From the NCBI RefSeq assembly GCF_022346605.1, contig NZ_JAKRNT010000014.1, positions 39,118 through 103,117 of the forward strand: a DNA stretch of 64,000 nt. The letters run 5' to 3'. Each line of letters starts with the position of its first letter. The first letter of the stretch is position 1. Shown here one piece after another: positions 36,373 to 45,232 of the stretch. The stretch is from Sporosarcina sp. ACRSL. Lineage in GTDB: Bacteria > Bacillota > Bacilli > Bacillales_A > Planococcaceae. The notes under the pieces are model-generated. The model was not told the origin of the DNA. It did not search any database and saw only the letters and a program-made list of their open reading frames with translations. Position numbers and translations under genes: made by a program.

Positions 36373-36656
36373 GGAAGTAAAAAGCACTTTATCCGTTACT
36401 TATGGATGCTTTGTATCGTTTAGCATTTTGAAATAATAAGATGACAATATACTTTGATTTTCCCTAACAGTCTTTGGGGTTTACGATTGTACTTACTTGG
36501 ATTCTCAAGTAATAAATCAACTCAAAGAGCTATATTTCTACTTTTGAAAAATTCATAATAGTATAAGAAACTAAAATGATGAATCTTCTAATAACTATGG
36601 CACTAAATAAACTGTTTGTTATAATGGTAAAAAGTGAAATAAGGAGATAGATTTTT

Positions 36657-37997
36657 ATGACTTCTAATAATGGGAAATTCATAAATGAAATAACATCTAG
36701 ATTTTTAAGACACTTGGGGTCGATAGAAAGACTCCAACAACAAAATGTTGAGCAAAAACCTGAACCTTCAAAGATGGACATCGGTGAATTTACATCCTAC
36801 GTTTTACATTTGAAGTATAAAAAGGTTGAGGCTGAAAAAAACAACGATATAGAAAAACAAAAAGAACTAGAGAAAATTTTTAAAGAGTTAGAGGAAATTC
36901 CCGTTTACGGAATGATTGATAAGAATACAGTAGTGAAAGAAGAGGATGATACATTTACTTTATTGATAGAATCTGCAGTATTAAGTAAAGCCTATGATAA
37001 TTTTATGGAAAATACAATTGATGCTTCCTATGATCAGACTCAGTTTCAAAACTCACTAATAGTATCTTTAGTGATAGGTTTAGAGTTACTTATTGCAGAT
37101 ATCTTCAAGGATTTTATACATAATTTAGATGTTTCAAATCAAGTGATAAAAGATAAACCACTTACATATTATGATCTTAAGAATATTGGTTCTATTGAAG
37201 ATGCCAAGACATTCCTTCTAGATCAATATATTGAAAATCTACTTAGAAATTCATTTGAAGAATGGATAAAAGAGTTAGATAAGAAAGTGAATATAAATTT
37301 ACACAGTGTAAGGGAATTGAAAGAGGAAATTATACTTGTTACAGAAACTCTGCAACGTCGCCATTTAATTATTCATAATGATGGGAAAATCAATGATTTA
37401 TACATTAATAAAATAGACCCTTCACTAAGGAATAATTTAATCAAAGGTGAGACACTTGAGCTAGATGATGGATATATTCAATCAAGGATATCTGTATTTA
37501 GGAAGTTTGGGTTAATATTAATCTACTTGTACGGATTGAAAAAATACAAAAACAGTTTAGACGATTTCTTTTATGATTATCATGGTTTATTAGTGGGTAT
37601 TCTAGATAAAGATTGTGGAGGAGTTCGTTTCATCTTCGATAAATTTTCAGAATTAAATTTGGAATACTCATCAAAATTAATGAGTAAAATTAATTATTTC
37701 TTGTCCTATAAACTGAATAAAGATGATTCCGTTGATGATGAAATTGATAAATTTGACACTTCAGCATTAAGTGTTGAATATAGAATGGCAAAGAATATAT
37801 TAATTGGAGACGATCAAGCTGAAAAAGATGCCTTAGAATTTTTTAAAAGCATTGACGATGATTACTTCATTAGTGTAATGGATTGGCCGTTAATCAAACT
37901 ACTTAATAAAACTCCTGCTATTAAAAGATATATAAAAAGAAGATATAGTAATATTGTGAAGAAGGAGATGAGTGAGGAATATGAGACAGCACAATGA
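36657..37997 (+). CDS. Large protein with HEPN-type RxxxxH motif
   Basis: 446 aa, AAGGAG before the ATG, no membrane segment or signal peptide. Near residues 235-250 it reads RRHLIIHNDGKIND, which contains RxxxxH, the catalytic signature of HEPN ribonucleases, in the RHLIxHN form common in defence-linked HEPN proteins. The surrounding region is helical and acidic. HEPN proteins often act as RNA-cutting toxins or abortive-infection effectors; that role is inference. The strong AT bias matches other cargo. Confidence 0.6.
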   Translation: MTSNNGKFINEITSRFLRHLGSIERLQQQNVEQKPEPSKMDIGEFTSYVLHLKYKKVEAEKNNDIEKQKELEKIFKELEEIPVYGMIDKNTVVKEEDDTFTLLIESAVLSKAYDNFMENTIDASYDQTQFQNSLIVSLVIGLELLIADIFKDFIHNLDVSNQVIKDKPLTYYDLKNIGSIEDAKTFLLDQYIENLLRNSFEEWIKELDKKVNINLHSVRELKEEIILVTETLQRRHLIIHNDGKINDLYINKIDPSLRNNLIKGETLELDDGYIQSRISVFRKFGLILIYLYGLKKYKNSLDDFFYDYHGLLVGILDKDCGGVRFIFDKFSELNLEYSSKLMSKINYFLSYKLNKDDSVDDEIDKFDTSALSVEYRMAKNILIGDDQAEKDALEFFKSIDDDYFISVMDWPLIKLLNKTPAIKRYIKRRYSNIVKKEMSEEYETAQ

Positions 37998-38063
37998 GAA
38001 AAAGCAACTACAAATTGTAATTAAAACTATAAAGAAAAAATGAATAAATGTTAATGGGTAATC

Positions 38064-38107
38064 AAAAAAGCACAAATCAGTATTTTACTGAAACGTGCTT
38101 TTTTCTT
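38064..38107 (+). terminator. Intrinsic terminator
   Basis: AAAAAGCAC pairs with GTGCTTTTTT across a 21-nt loop, after the HEPN gene. Confidence 0.7.
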
Positions 38108-38162
38108 TGTCTTTACATGCGAACATTCATTCTCTATAATGAAAATAAGGAGGGGAACAAAC

Positions 38163-38384
38163 GTGCGTAAAAAATTGGAGAAGTCGGTAAGATATGGCGA
38201 ATTATTGGATATGATGTACATGGCAGCTGATGGATCAATCAGCGGGAGACGAATCAGAGTCATCCAGGTAGGAGAGGTATCGTTCCGCGCTTATTGTTAT
38301 CTAAGGAAATCCAAACGGACTTTTACCATTGACAATGTTCTAGCACTAGTTCCCGTTTCTCATAAAGAGAGGATGATCGTTTAA
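38163..38384 (+). CDS. WYL-like small protein
   Basis: 73 aa from GTG 38163, spaced correctly after AAGGAGGGG. The sequence (RIRVIQVGEVSFRAYCYLRK, KRTFTIDNVLALVPV) resembles a stand-alone WYL-type beta domain. Such small proteins often lie next to YolD genes, and here the YolD gene starts within the TAATG stop/start overlap. Ligand-sensing or regulatory role probable. Confidence 0.65.
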   Translation: MRKKLEKSVRYGELLDMMYMAADGSISGRRIRVIQVGEVSFRAYCYLRKSKRTFTIDNVLALVPVSHKERMIV

Positions 38385-38728
38385 TGAAGGTAGAAGGCGA
38401 TATCAAAGACCGCGGTCGTATCAAATGGACAGCAATGATGCTGCCGGAACACCTAGCTGATCTAAGAGACTGGCATGCAGAAGATGAACATACCGAACGT
38501 CCTGAACTTACAGAATGGGATTTGGCAGCAATCCAAGAAGAAATCGAAATAGCAAATAAACGAAAATGCGAAACTTTAATAAAGACTTGGCGAGACAATC
38601 GTATAATCGAAAACCAAGGCATTATCGAAGCAATCGATCTACATAACAAAGCAATCCTCCTTGCCGACCCATTTGGCGATTTTCGAATCTCAATCGAACA
38701 TATCATATCTGTACAATGCATCAACTGA
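38384..38728 (+). CDS. YolD-like protein
   Basis: 114 aa with the YolD-family opening KDRGRIKWTAMMLPEHLADL and the later DNRIIENQGIIEAID. YolD-like genes usually accompany a Y-family polymerase (UvrX/YqjW) in SOS-linked pairs in Bacillales. No polymerase gene is present here, so this may be a leftover of such a module. It overlaps the WYL-like gene by one base and is translationally coupled to it. Confidence 0.85.
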   Translation: MKVEGDIKDRGRIKWTAMMLPEHLADLRDWHAEDEHTERPELTEWDLAAIQEEIEIANKRKCETLIKTWRDNRIIENQGIIEAIDLHNKAILLADPFGDFRISIEHIISVQCIN

Positions 38729-38822
38729 TCACTCATTTGAGTGGCCTTTTTTGTTGGAAAAATATATAAATTAGAAGGACTTTATCATCTTAAGTCGAAT
38801 GTAGTAACTAGGAGGGGGAATT

Positions 38823-39866
38823 ATGAAGGAGATGAAATTGAAGAGGCTTTTTTCAGTATTAATGGCGTTCGCGCTGATCATAGGCTTTATGCCGACAGCA
38901 GACGCGGCAGCAACAAAAGAACTGAAAGTACATTTCATTGATGTTGGCCAGGGTGATGCAATACTAATTCAATCGCCAGTTGGTAAGACAATGCTGTTAG
39001 ATGGGGGACCGAAATCGGCAGGTAAGCATGTAGTTGATTTCCTTAAAGCAAAAGGCATTAAAAAGTTGGACTTTGTGGTAGCTACGCACCCAGATGCCGA
39101 TCATATCGGCGGGTTGATTGAAGTTCTGAATACGTTTAATGTCACAAATTTCATTGACTCCGGCTATGTCCATACCTCGCAAACGTATTATGAACTGCTA
39201 ACCTTGATTGACAAGAAGAACATCAAATTTACTGTAGCTGAAGAATTGGATAAAATTGCACTAGATCCTAAAATGGTCATACGGGTTCTTTACGCTGACG
39301 AAAACGCGAAAGACAGCAACGATGCATCAATCGTTTTAAAAGCGACTTACAACAAAGTGTCTTTCCTGCTGATGGGAGATGCAGATACAGCGATCGAGGA
39401 CTATATCCGTGACAAATACGACGTTTCGGCTACTGTACTCAAAAACGGACACCACGGATCAAACACGAGCAGTTCAGCTACATTCATCAGCAATGTGAAG
39501 CCAAGTGTAGCGATCCTGTCATACGGTAAAAACAATTCTTATGGTCATCCACATACGGCAATTGAATCACGATTGAATAATGTAGGAGCCAAAACATACA
39601 AAACAGCCGTTCATTGCAATATTACAGTTACAACAGATGGAGTAAAGCATTCAGTGTCCAATAGTTGTGGTAAAACGGAAGCCAAGCCATCGCCAGCTGC
39701 TAAACCTGCTCCAAAGCCAGTGACAAAACCTGCGCCAGCAACACAAACTAATTTCCAAAACTGTACTGAGTTGCGTAAGGTATACCCTAAAGGTGTAGGA
39801 AAAGACCACCCAGCATACCAACCTAAAATGGATAGAGACAAAGATGGATGGGCGTGTGAGAGATGA
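38823..39866 (+). CDS. Secreted metallo-beta-lactamase-fold hydrolase with excalibur domain
   Basis: 347 aa. A signal peptide (about 1-28, ending ADA-A), then a ComEC-like MBL domain with HFIDVGQGDAILIQ, the zinc motif THPDADHIGG (HxDxDH), LLMGDAD and KNGHHGS. After a proline/alanine linker, the C-terminal excalibur domain ends DRDKDGWACE, a calcium-binding loop. The MBL family resembles the ComEC nuclease-like domain, so extracellular DNA or nucleotide hydrolysis is plausible. It overlaps a DUF3006 gene by 4 bp. Confidence 0.88.
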   Translation: MKEMKLKRLFSVLMAFALIIGFMPTADAAATKELKVHFIDVGQGDAILIQSPVGKTMLLDGGPKSAGKHVVDFLKAKGIKKLDFVVATHPDADHIGGLIEVLNTFNVTNFIDSGYVHTSQTYYELLTLIDKKNIKFTVAEELDKIALDPKMVIRVLYADENAKDSNDASIVLKATYNKVSFLLMGDADTAIEDYIRDKYDVSATVLKNGHHGSNTSSSATFISNVKPSVAILSYGKNNSYGHPHTAIESRLNNVGAKTYKTAVHCNITVTTDGVKHSVSNSCGKTEAKPSPAAKPAPKPVTKPAPATQTNFQNCTELRKVYPKGVGKDHPAYQPKMDRDKDGWACER

Positions 39867-40105
39867 CAAATAAATTTACGTTGGATCGGATCGATGATGG
39901 CTTTTATGTATTCTTAAAGCGGGACGATGAAAGTGAGCAATTGTTAATTCCGTTGGAGGAAGTCGAGGGAAATCTTAATGAAGGTGATATCGTTGAGATT
40001 GAAACGAATGAAACCGGATATCAATTCAATGTATTAATAGAAGAAACTTCTGATATGAAGGTAAAGGTAAGCAACCTATTGGAGAAACTGAAGAACAAGA
40101 AATGA
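39863..40105 (+). CDS. DUF3006 family protein
   Basis: 80 aa: FTLDRIDDGFYVFL near the start and EGDIVEIE in the middle are DUF3006 patterns. The family is a small beta-barrel of unknown function that very often follows ComEC-like MBL hydrolase genes, as here (ATGA overlap). It probably assists or regulates the hydrolase. Last gene before unit B. Confidence 0.82.
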   Translation: MTNKFTLDRIDDGFYVFLKRDDESEQLLIPLEEVEGNLNEGDIVEIETNETGYQFNVLIEETSDMKVKVSNLLEKLKNKK

Positions 40106-40121
40106 AGAGGGGGCTTATGCC

Positions 40122-40435
40122 TAACGTGTTCGGTTGATGGGGAGAATACATTAAAATACACAGAGTCAAGGGACACACTTCACATATGAATTGTTGTCCC
40201 TGTTTTTGTTGTTTCATCAACATTTAGATGCTTTATATAGATGGATAGGTACCACAATTGGCACAGGAATTAGCACCAATGCATGAATTTATGTGCCTTT
40301 GTTAATTACGTTGATAAAACACTTGCTAATTGTATAGGGGAAAGAAAAATATAGAAGGAAGATGAGAAATCTATGCTGAAATGTATTGAATATTGAAGAA
40401 ATTATCTTCAACTAACGCGGCAGTTTAGTGAAATG
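40122..40435 (+). repeat. 5' conserved segment, copy B
   Basis: 314 bp aligning along its whole length with 29773-30087. It holds the terminal repeat, an AGGGACAC.../...TTGTCCCT hairpin, the ATTTATGTGCC palindrome half, a TTGATA...TATAGG pair with a 16-bp spacer (possible promoter), the AGAAGGAAGATGAGAAATCT block and a final hairpin B. It fills most of the gap between DUF3006 and the first cassette gene. Confidence 0.75.
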
Positions 40436-40460
40436 TATTTTTACATGGGAGGCTAGAAGC

Positions 40461-41576
40461 GTGACATATTGTATTGGATTTAAATCAAAAACAGCAGTAT
40501 TTTTAATAGCTGATAGTATGACTTCAAGTGGACGAAATCAAGAAATTGATGAAGCTTTTGGTGAATATACTACTTTTGGTGAATTTGTTAAGGAAGAAAA
40601 TAAAACTATGCAAGATAGAATGTATAAAGTCTTTAAATTACCTGGTAATGTTTTGGTTACTTTTGCAGGTGATGTTGAGAATGCTTTAGAGGCAATTGGA
40701 ATCTTTACAAAAGAACTTGAAAAGGGATTAAAGCCAATAACTGCTTTCGAAAGAGTGTTATCAGCTGGTCCATTTTCTCGTATAGAGTTACTAGTTGGTT
40801 TTATGGAACAAGATAGGCCAAAGCTGTATTCATATAATTACATGGGTAACGGTCAGTTCAAAGAAGAACATTCATCAATACATCTAGGAAGTGGAGGAGA
40901 ACACGAATATTTAAGCGATAAAAGCTCACAGTTTGTTGATTTCATAACAAATGATAATTTTGGAGATGGAAAATGTTTAGTTTATGCACTTGCATTTTTA
41001 CAAAATTTCGCCATTAAAAATCCTTTAATGTTGTTTGATGTAGGTGGCTTTTTCTTTGGGGGATTTGTACATACAGGGGGAGTTCAAAGAATGTGGAATA
41101 CCACTTATTTAATGTATGCTGTAACTCAAGGTAATGGGGAAAGAAATCTTCATTTAAATTATCAAGTATCATTAACTCGAAGAGATGATTTATTGTTAGT
41201 TTCCTCTAGCTTCTTAGATCATGAAAGAATTTATTTGCAGGAAATTAATTTGGAAGAAGAAAGGCCAAAGCTTATTGATTTGGAGAAACGAGTAAATGAA
41301 TTAAGAGCTGATTATTGGGAAGGGAAATATAAATTTATAGTTTTATTAAACCAATTAAATTACGGGTTTACTGTATGTTATATGGAGAATAAAAATAAAT
41401 TATCTGAAATAGAGAGTATAACTGATAGAGTTAAAGGGGAAGTACGCTACCGTTTGTCGTCTGATTTAGTTAAATATCTATTATATTCCCCTAAACTAAA
41501 AGAAGAGGATATTGATCCGATATGGGATAGGAATAATCCAGCGCACTTAGAAATTCCTATTAGATGGTTTGCATAA
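40461..41576 (+). CDS. Ntn-hydrolase (proteasome-like) protein
   Basis: 371 aa from GTG 40461 after GGGAGG; the frame is open 11 codons upstream but lacks a ribosome site. The N-terminus reads (M)TYCIGFKSKTAVFLIADS, which resembles the start of proteasome beta-type Ntn hydrolases, where the threonine after the initiator is the nucleophile and the D of ADS supports it. GDVENALEA and LVGFMEQDRPKLYSYN fit the fold. No signal peptide. First cassette of unit B. A protease or amidase activity is inference. Confidence 0.6.
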   Translation: MTYCIGFKSKTAVFLIADSMTSSGRNQEIDEAFGEYTTFGEFVKEENKTMQDRMYKVFKLPGNVLVTFAGDVENALEAIGIFTKELEKGLKPITAFERVLSAGPFSRIELLVGFMEQDRPKLYSYNYMGNGQFKEEHSSIHLGSGGEHEYLSDKSSQFVDFITNDNFGDGKCLVYALAFLQNFAIKNPLMLFDVGGFFFGGFVHTGGVQRMWNTTYLMYAVTQGNGERNLHLNYQVSLTRRDDLLLVSSSFLDHERIYLQEINLEEERPKLIDLEKRVNELRADYWEGKYKFIVLLNQLNYGFTVCYMENKNKLSEIESITDRVKGEVRYRLSSDLVKYLLYSPKLKEEDIDPIWDRNNPAHLEIPIRWFA

Positions 41577-41584
41577 AATTTATA

Positions 41585-41674
41585 CTTAAAGTAACCAGTG
41601 CTTTACTTGAAAATCGTTGAGCTGCTTAGACGGCTCTTCTTTCTTGTTCAACTAAAGGGGCAGTTTAGAGAAAG
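41585..41674 (+). repeat. Hairpin-pair cassette repeat 3
   Basis: Hairpin A (41585-41612), linker ATCGTTGAGCTGCTTAGACG then GCTC and a T/C tract, hairpin B (41643-41674). A further degenerate hairpin-B-like sequence lies at 41689-41722. Confidence 0.88.
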
Positions 41675-41795
41675 TGTCCAGATTAATCTTTGTTAAGCAA
41701 TCGGGCCATTTAGTGGAGCAAGAATCAAACATAGAATTGAATTTTTTGTTAATATTTATTTTAATATTATTAGTTTGTTAGGAGTTGAAGTATTA

Positions 41796-42701
41796 ATGGG
41801 AGAAAAGAGTGATAAAAGAGATTTATTCCCTCATATACTACCAAATGGAGACGAAATTAGAGTTTGGGATTTTGCTGAAATTCAAAAGTTTACTGGTCCG
41901 GGTGTCTATGTTTTTTGGGGAAGGAATGTGGCATTAAAAGATAATTTTAAGGATAGGCATTCTTATGAGTATCAAGACTTACCTCTATACATAGGGAGAG
42001 CTGACAATTTAGCTGAACGAGTGATTAACCACATAAAGGGGAAAACTCATACAAAACCCATTTGTGTATACTTTCATACAGTTGATATATTTGACCTTAG
42101 TGATTTTGAAAAACTGCAATACCAAGGAATGGACGAATTGATGGAATTTGCGGAATTTCAAAAAATAATGACAGATAATGAACTTACTTCAAAAGCAATG
42201 TCTGATTTTTACGAGCTGTATTTCATTATGAGAAAGTTGCCCATATTTAACGATCGAAGTAACCATTTTACAACTAAAGCTTTAATTGATGGGTTTTTTA
42301 AAACAAATTTCCATAACACTTTACATCGAAGAGAATGGGCAAAAAACGAAGTGGAGGAAAAGTTCTCCTATAATTACCAACTTCAAGAGCGAAATGACTA
42401 TAAAATCAATGCAAAAGAGGAATTTGATAAGCAAAATATTAAGTTGGAATATTGGTATGCAGAAAATGATTTTATTAAGAAAGTTATATTAAGATGGCAT
42501 TTAAGGGTGAAAAGTGACAAAGGAAAAGAGTTGAAAAGATTAATTAAAAACCAAATAAGCAATAAACTTTTAACAGGTCTAGAAATAGATTATTCAGAAA
42601 AACCAATAAAGGTACCTTGTGAATCTATCATCTTCTATGAACAAATCTTTTCAAAAGATAACTTTAGGAAATACTATGAGTCTTTGGGTAAGACTTGGTG
42701 A
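41796..42701 (+). CDS. GIY-YIG nuclease-like protein
   Basis: 301 aa from ATG 41796, after TTAGGAG; a TTG seven codons upstream overlaps no ribosome site. The GIY-YIG core is visible: GPGVYVFWG near residue 35, then LPLYIGRADNLAERVINH near 60, with the conserved R in the helix. The C-terminal two-thirds is charged and unrecognised. Possible endonuclease of a defence or competition system. Hairpin repeats begin 17 bp after the stop. Confidence 0.68.
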   Translation: MGEKSDKRDLFPHILPNGDEIRVWDFAEIQKFTGPGVYVFWGRNVALKDNFKDRHSYEYQDLPLYIGRADNLAERVINHIKGKTHTKPICVYFHTVDIFDLSDFEKLQYQGMDELMEFAEFQKIMTDNELTSKAMSDFYELYFIMRKLPIFNDRSNHFTTKALIDGFFKTNFHNTLHRREWAKNEVEEKFSYNYQLQERNDYKINAKEEFDKQNIKLEYWYAENDFIKKVILRWHLRVKSDKGKELKRLIKNQISNKLLTGLEIDYSEKPIKVPCESIIFYEQIFSKDNFRKYYESLGKTW

Positions 42702-42717
42702 ATAAATTAATTAAAGC

Positions 42718-42793
42718 TTGTTCAATTAACGGGGATTTACTTTAATAAGAACTTAGAATGATATTCAATAATCGGGCGCTTTTCTTTAAAAAG
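42718..42793 (+). repeat. Single and degenerate hairpin repeats
   Basis: CTTGTTCAATTAACGGGG... (42718-42749) is a hairpin of type B; 42762-42793 resembles type A with an ATCGGGCGC loop. The usual linker between them is missing. The 384-bp gap to the next gene holds these and the pair at 42884. Confidence 0.65.
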
Positions 42794-42883
42794 AGGGCGT
42801 CTTTTTGTAATAAGTCAGATTCAAGAAAATACATTAATGGGATTAGATTATGTTAATGTGTAAAAGAGATTGTAAAGGTTTCT

Positions 42884-42966
42884 ACATAAACTATAGGGTG
42901 CTTTTCTTTAAGAAGGAGTAAAGACTTTTTTCTTATTGTACTAAAGGGGCAGTTTAATTTAAAAAG
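42884..42966 (+). repeat. Hairpin-pair cassette repeat 4
   Basis: Hairpin A (42884-42915, TATAGGGTGC loop) and hairpin B (42932-42966), with a shortened linker. It lies 120 bp before the Imm5-like gene. Confidence 0.75.
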
Positions 42967-43085
42967 AGAACTAAAGAAAAAAGAACAATTAATCAATTTT
43001 CACTAACAAAATTATTTAACCCGAGTATGTCATTGGAATTTATGGGCGAATTGAAGATTGACTTTAATTTAGGAGGGTATAAAAA

Positions 43086-43664
43086 ATGTTTTCAGATGTA
43101 GAACTCAAATTAAAGAAAAAAAACAAATTGTTGTTTTCACGTGAAAGTCTTTGCTTGCAAGAGTTGATAAAATTAATACAATTACAAAATCATCGAGCTA
43201 TTGTAATGTGGGCATTGGATTGTGCAAAAATGCCATTAAAACAATTTGAAGCAAAGTACCCCAATGAACGAAGACCCAGAACCTGTTTAGCACTTTGTGA
43301 GGATTGGGCAAGGGGAAAAATAAAAATGCCTAAAGCAAAACAGGCTATATTAGGTTCACATGCAGTAGCAAAAGAAATCGATGATAGCGTTAGCGGTCTT
43401 TTGTGCCAAGCAATTGGTCACGCTGGAGCTACTGTACATGTAGAAACGCATGCTTTAGGGTTACCTATTTATGAATTGACAGCAATTGTACGAAAACACG
43501 GAGTAGATAACTTTACAGAACCAGTAAGTGAAAAGTTAGATTATTATTATACCCGTTTGAAATACTGGCAAGAAAATACAGATAAAGTCGAACTTATATG
43601 GGCAAATTTTTTGTTAGATAACACCAAGCCTAACAAGGAAAAATTACTGAGTGAACGCAAGTAA
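43086..43664 (+). CDS. Imm5-like putative immunity protein
   Basis: 192 aa; AGGAGG before the ATG. The helical core (VMWALDCAKMPLKQFEAKYP, RPRTCLALCEDWARGKIKMP, AIGHAGATVHVETHALGLPI) matches the Imm5 family of polymorphic-toxin immunity proteins. Such genes normally sit beside a toxin; none is next to it, so it may be an orphan immunity gene that protects against neighbours' toxins. Cassette gene with a longer leader (120 bp) than most. Confidence 0.72.
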   Translation: MFSDVELKLKKKNKLLFSRESLCLQELIKLIQLQNHRAIVMWALDCAKMPLKQFEAKYPNERRPRTCLALCEDWARGKIKMPKAKQAILGSHAVAKEIDDSVSGLLCQAIGHAGATVHVETHALGLPIYELTAIVRKHGVDNFTEPVSEKLDYYYTRLKYWQENTDKVELIWANFLLDNTKPNKEKLLSERK

Positions 43665-43739
43665 TGCAATAAAAAAACGTTATTATATTTCCATATAGAT
43701 AGAATTAATAACTTTGAATTGGTTTGTAAAATAACACAC

Positions 43740-43832
43740 CTTAAAGTAACGGGTGCTTTAGCTTGAAGATCATTGAGCTGCTTAGACGGCTCTTTTTCTT
43801 CTTTAACTAACGGTGCAGGTTAGTTCAATAAG
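43740..43832 (+). repeat. Hairpin-pair cassette repeat 5
   Basis: Hairpin A (43740-43768), linker ATCATTGAGCTGCTTAGACG plus GCTC and T-run, hairpin B (43798-43832) with a GTTAGTTCAATAAG right arm. The rest of the 485-bp gap up to 44150 is AT-rich, without an RNA or gene I can identify; it probably holds the PIN gene's own promoter. Confidence 0.88.
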
Positions 43833-44149
43833 GGAAACCCTGGAAAGGGAATGTAGGTTTTTATTTAAAATTGCTAAAAAATTTAGATTTTGTTGTTTAA
43901 TACATGATATTATAGAAACGACGTATTTACTTAGGGAGATCGAAAGCAATTTTTAACTGGGGACAATATAATCCTCCATCACAACTACACCATCATAATA
44001 TTCCTTGTTATAACAAGTGTTAGAACTGCAAATTTTTTATTATATAAGCTAGGGGATATTTGTTTTAGTATTTAGCTCACGTGGAGAAATTCTAAGTCGC
44101 AGATTAGTAACAACAATCAGCATTTCGATAATGATAGGGGAGGAAAGTT

Positions 44150-45232
44150 ATGCATTTTTTTTTGGATTCTACAGTGTTTCAAAATGGAAAGGATGTCTTT
44201 TTAAATAACAGGCTTAGTCGAGAATTTCTAAATATTTGCAGGCAACAAAATTTTTCAATCTATATATCCTCTGTAGTTATTGATGAGATTCGGCGACAAT
44301 TTAGTATCTTTATTAAAAGTCAGATAAAAAATATAAATTTAGGAATCGGTGCTATGAATACACTGCCTAATGTTCATAACATCAGTGTAAATCTTCCTCA
44401 ATACGAAGATGTTATGCGTTCCTTCGATTCCTACTTTGAAAGATTACGAGAGGAAGGGTTATTACATATAGTTCAATTTTCAAATGACTTTTTACCTGAA
44501 TTAATACATAAATCAATTTATCGAATTAAACCTTTTACAGATTCGAAACAGGAGTTTCGTGATGCGGTTATTTGGTTTTCGTATGCAAAATTAGCTGAAG
44601 ATCAGCAATTAGAAAATTGCTTTTTTATAAGTGGAAATACGACGGACTACCTTGATAGGCAAGGACAAATACACGAGGAATTAGCTGAAAAGTCAGACCG
44701 TTTTACATTTTTTAGGGATGTGTATTCATTACTAAACACCTCCTATATGGATCCTTTTAAAGCTACTAATGCTTTACTTGAATCACTTAAAGAGCAAGAA
44801 TGGGATAGTGAAACAATCTTAAATTTTTTGAAAGAAGATGTGTCAAAAAGCTATATATTAAAGCATCTGACTGATGATATAGATGGTTCATTAAGAGAGG
44901 AACTATGGAGTAGTATGTACTATTCAAATAGGACTATATCAAATTTAGACCTTGTGAACATATGTGGTGCCTCAATCCGGGGTATTGACTTTATAAATAA
45001 TGAATTTGTCGTAAGTGGAAATTTCGAAGCGAAAATTCATTTCGTTTCTGAACTAAAAACGGAAGATTTAGATCTTAGGGACCCTCAACTTGGTCATGAA
45101 GAATTGATGATATGGTTTGACGCAATTTATAATCCTGATTCTCACACATTTCAAAGGCTTGAAATCAGTAGTTATATAGAAGCCCATGACTATTGGATGG
45201 GTGTGCATAGTGTTGGACAGGATAGGTTTTAA
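44150..45232 (+). CDS. PIN-domain ribonuclease-like protein
   Basis: 360 aa; GGGGAGG before the ATG. An N-terminal PIN domain (DUF4935-like): acidic residues in FFLDSTVF (D6), SSVVIDEIRR (E near 46), FRDAVIWFSY (D near 145) and SGNTTDY. These four positions form the metal site of PIN nucleases. The C-terminal 200 residues are unrecognised. Likely an RNA-cutting toxin or defence protein; there is no adjacent antitoxin. It has a 318-bp leader, unusual for this array. Confidence 0.7.
   Translation: MHFFLDSTVFQNGKDVFLNNRLSREFLNICRQQNFSIYISSVVIDEIRRQFSIFIKSQIKNINLGIGAMNTLPNVHNISVNLPQYEDVMRSFDSYFERLREEGLLHIVQFSNDFLPELIHKSIYRIKPFTDSKQEFRDAVIWFSYAKLAEDQQLENCFFISGNTTDYLDRQGQIHEELAEKSDRFTFFRDVYSLLNTSYMDPFKATNALLESLKEQEWDSETILNFLKEDVSKSYILKHLTDDIDGSLREELWSSMYYSNRTISNLDLVNICGASIRGIDFINNEFVVSGNFEAKIHFVSELKTEDLDLRDPQLGHEELMIWFDAIYNPDSHTFQRLEISSYIEAHDYWMGVHSVGQDRF

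Noticed and set aside
41689..41722. Additional full cassette repeat
   Set aside because: Only one hairpin-like half is recognisable and it contains no gene before the next start, so it is treated as a degenerate remnant.
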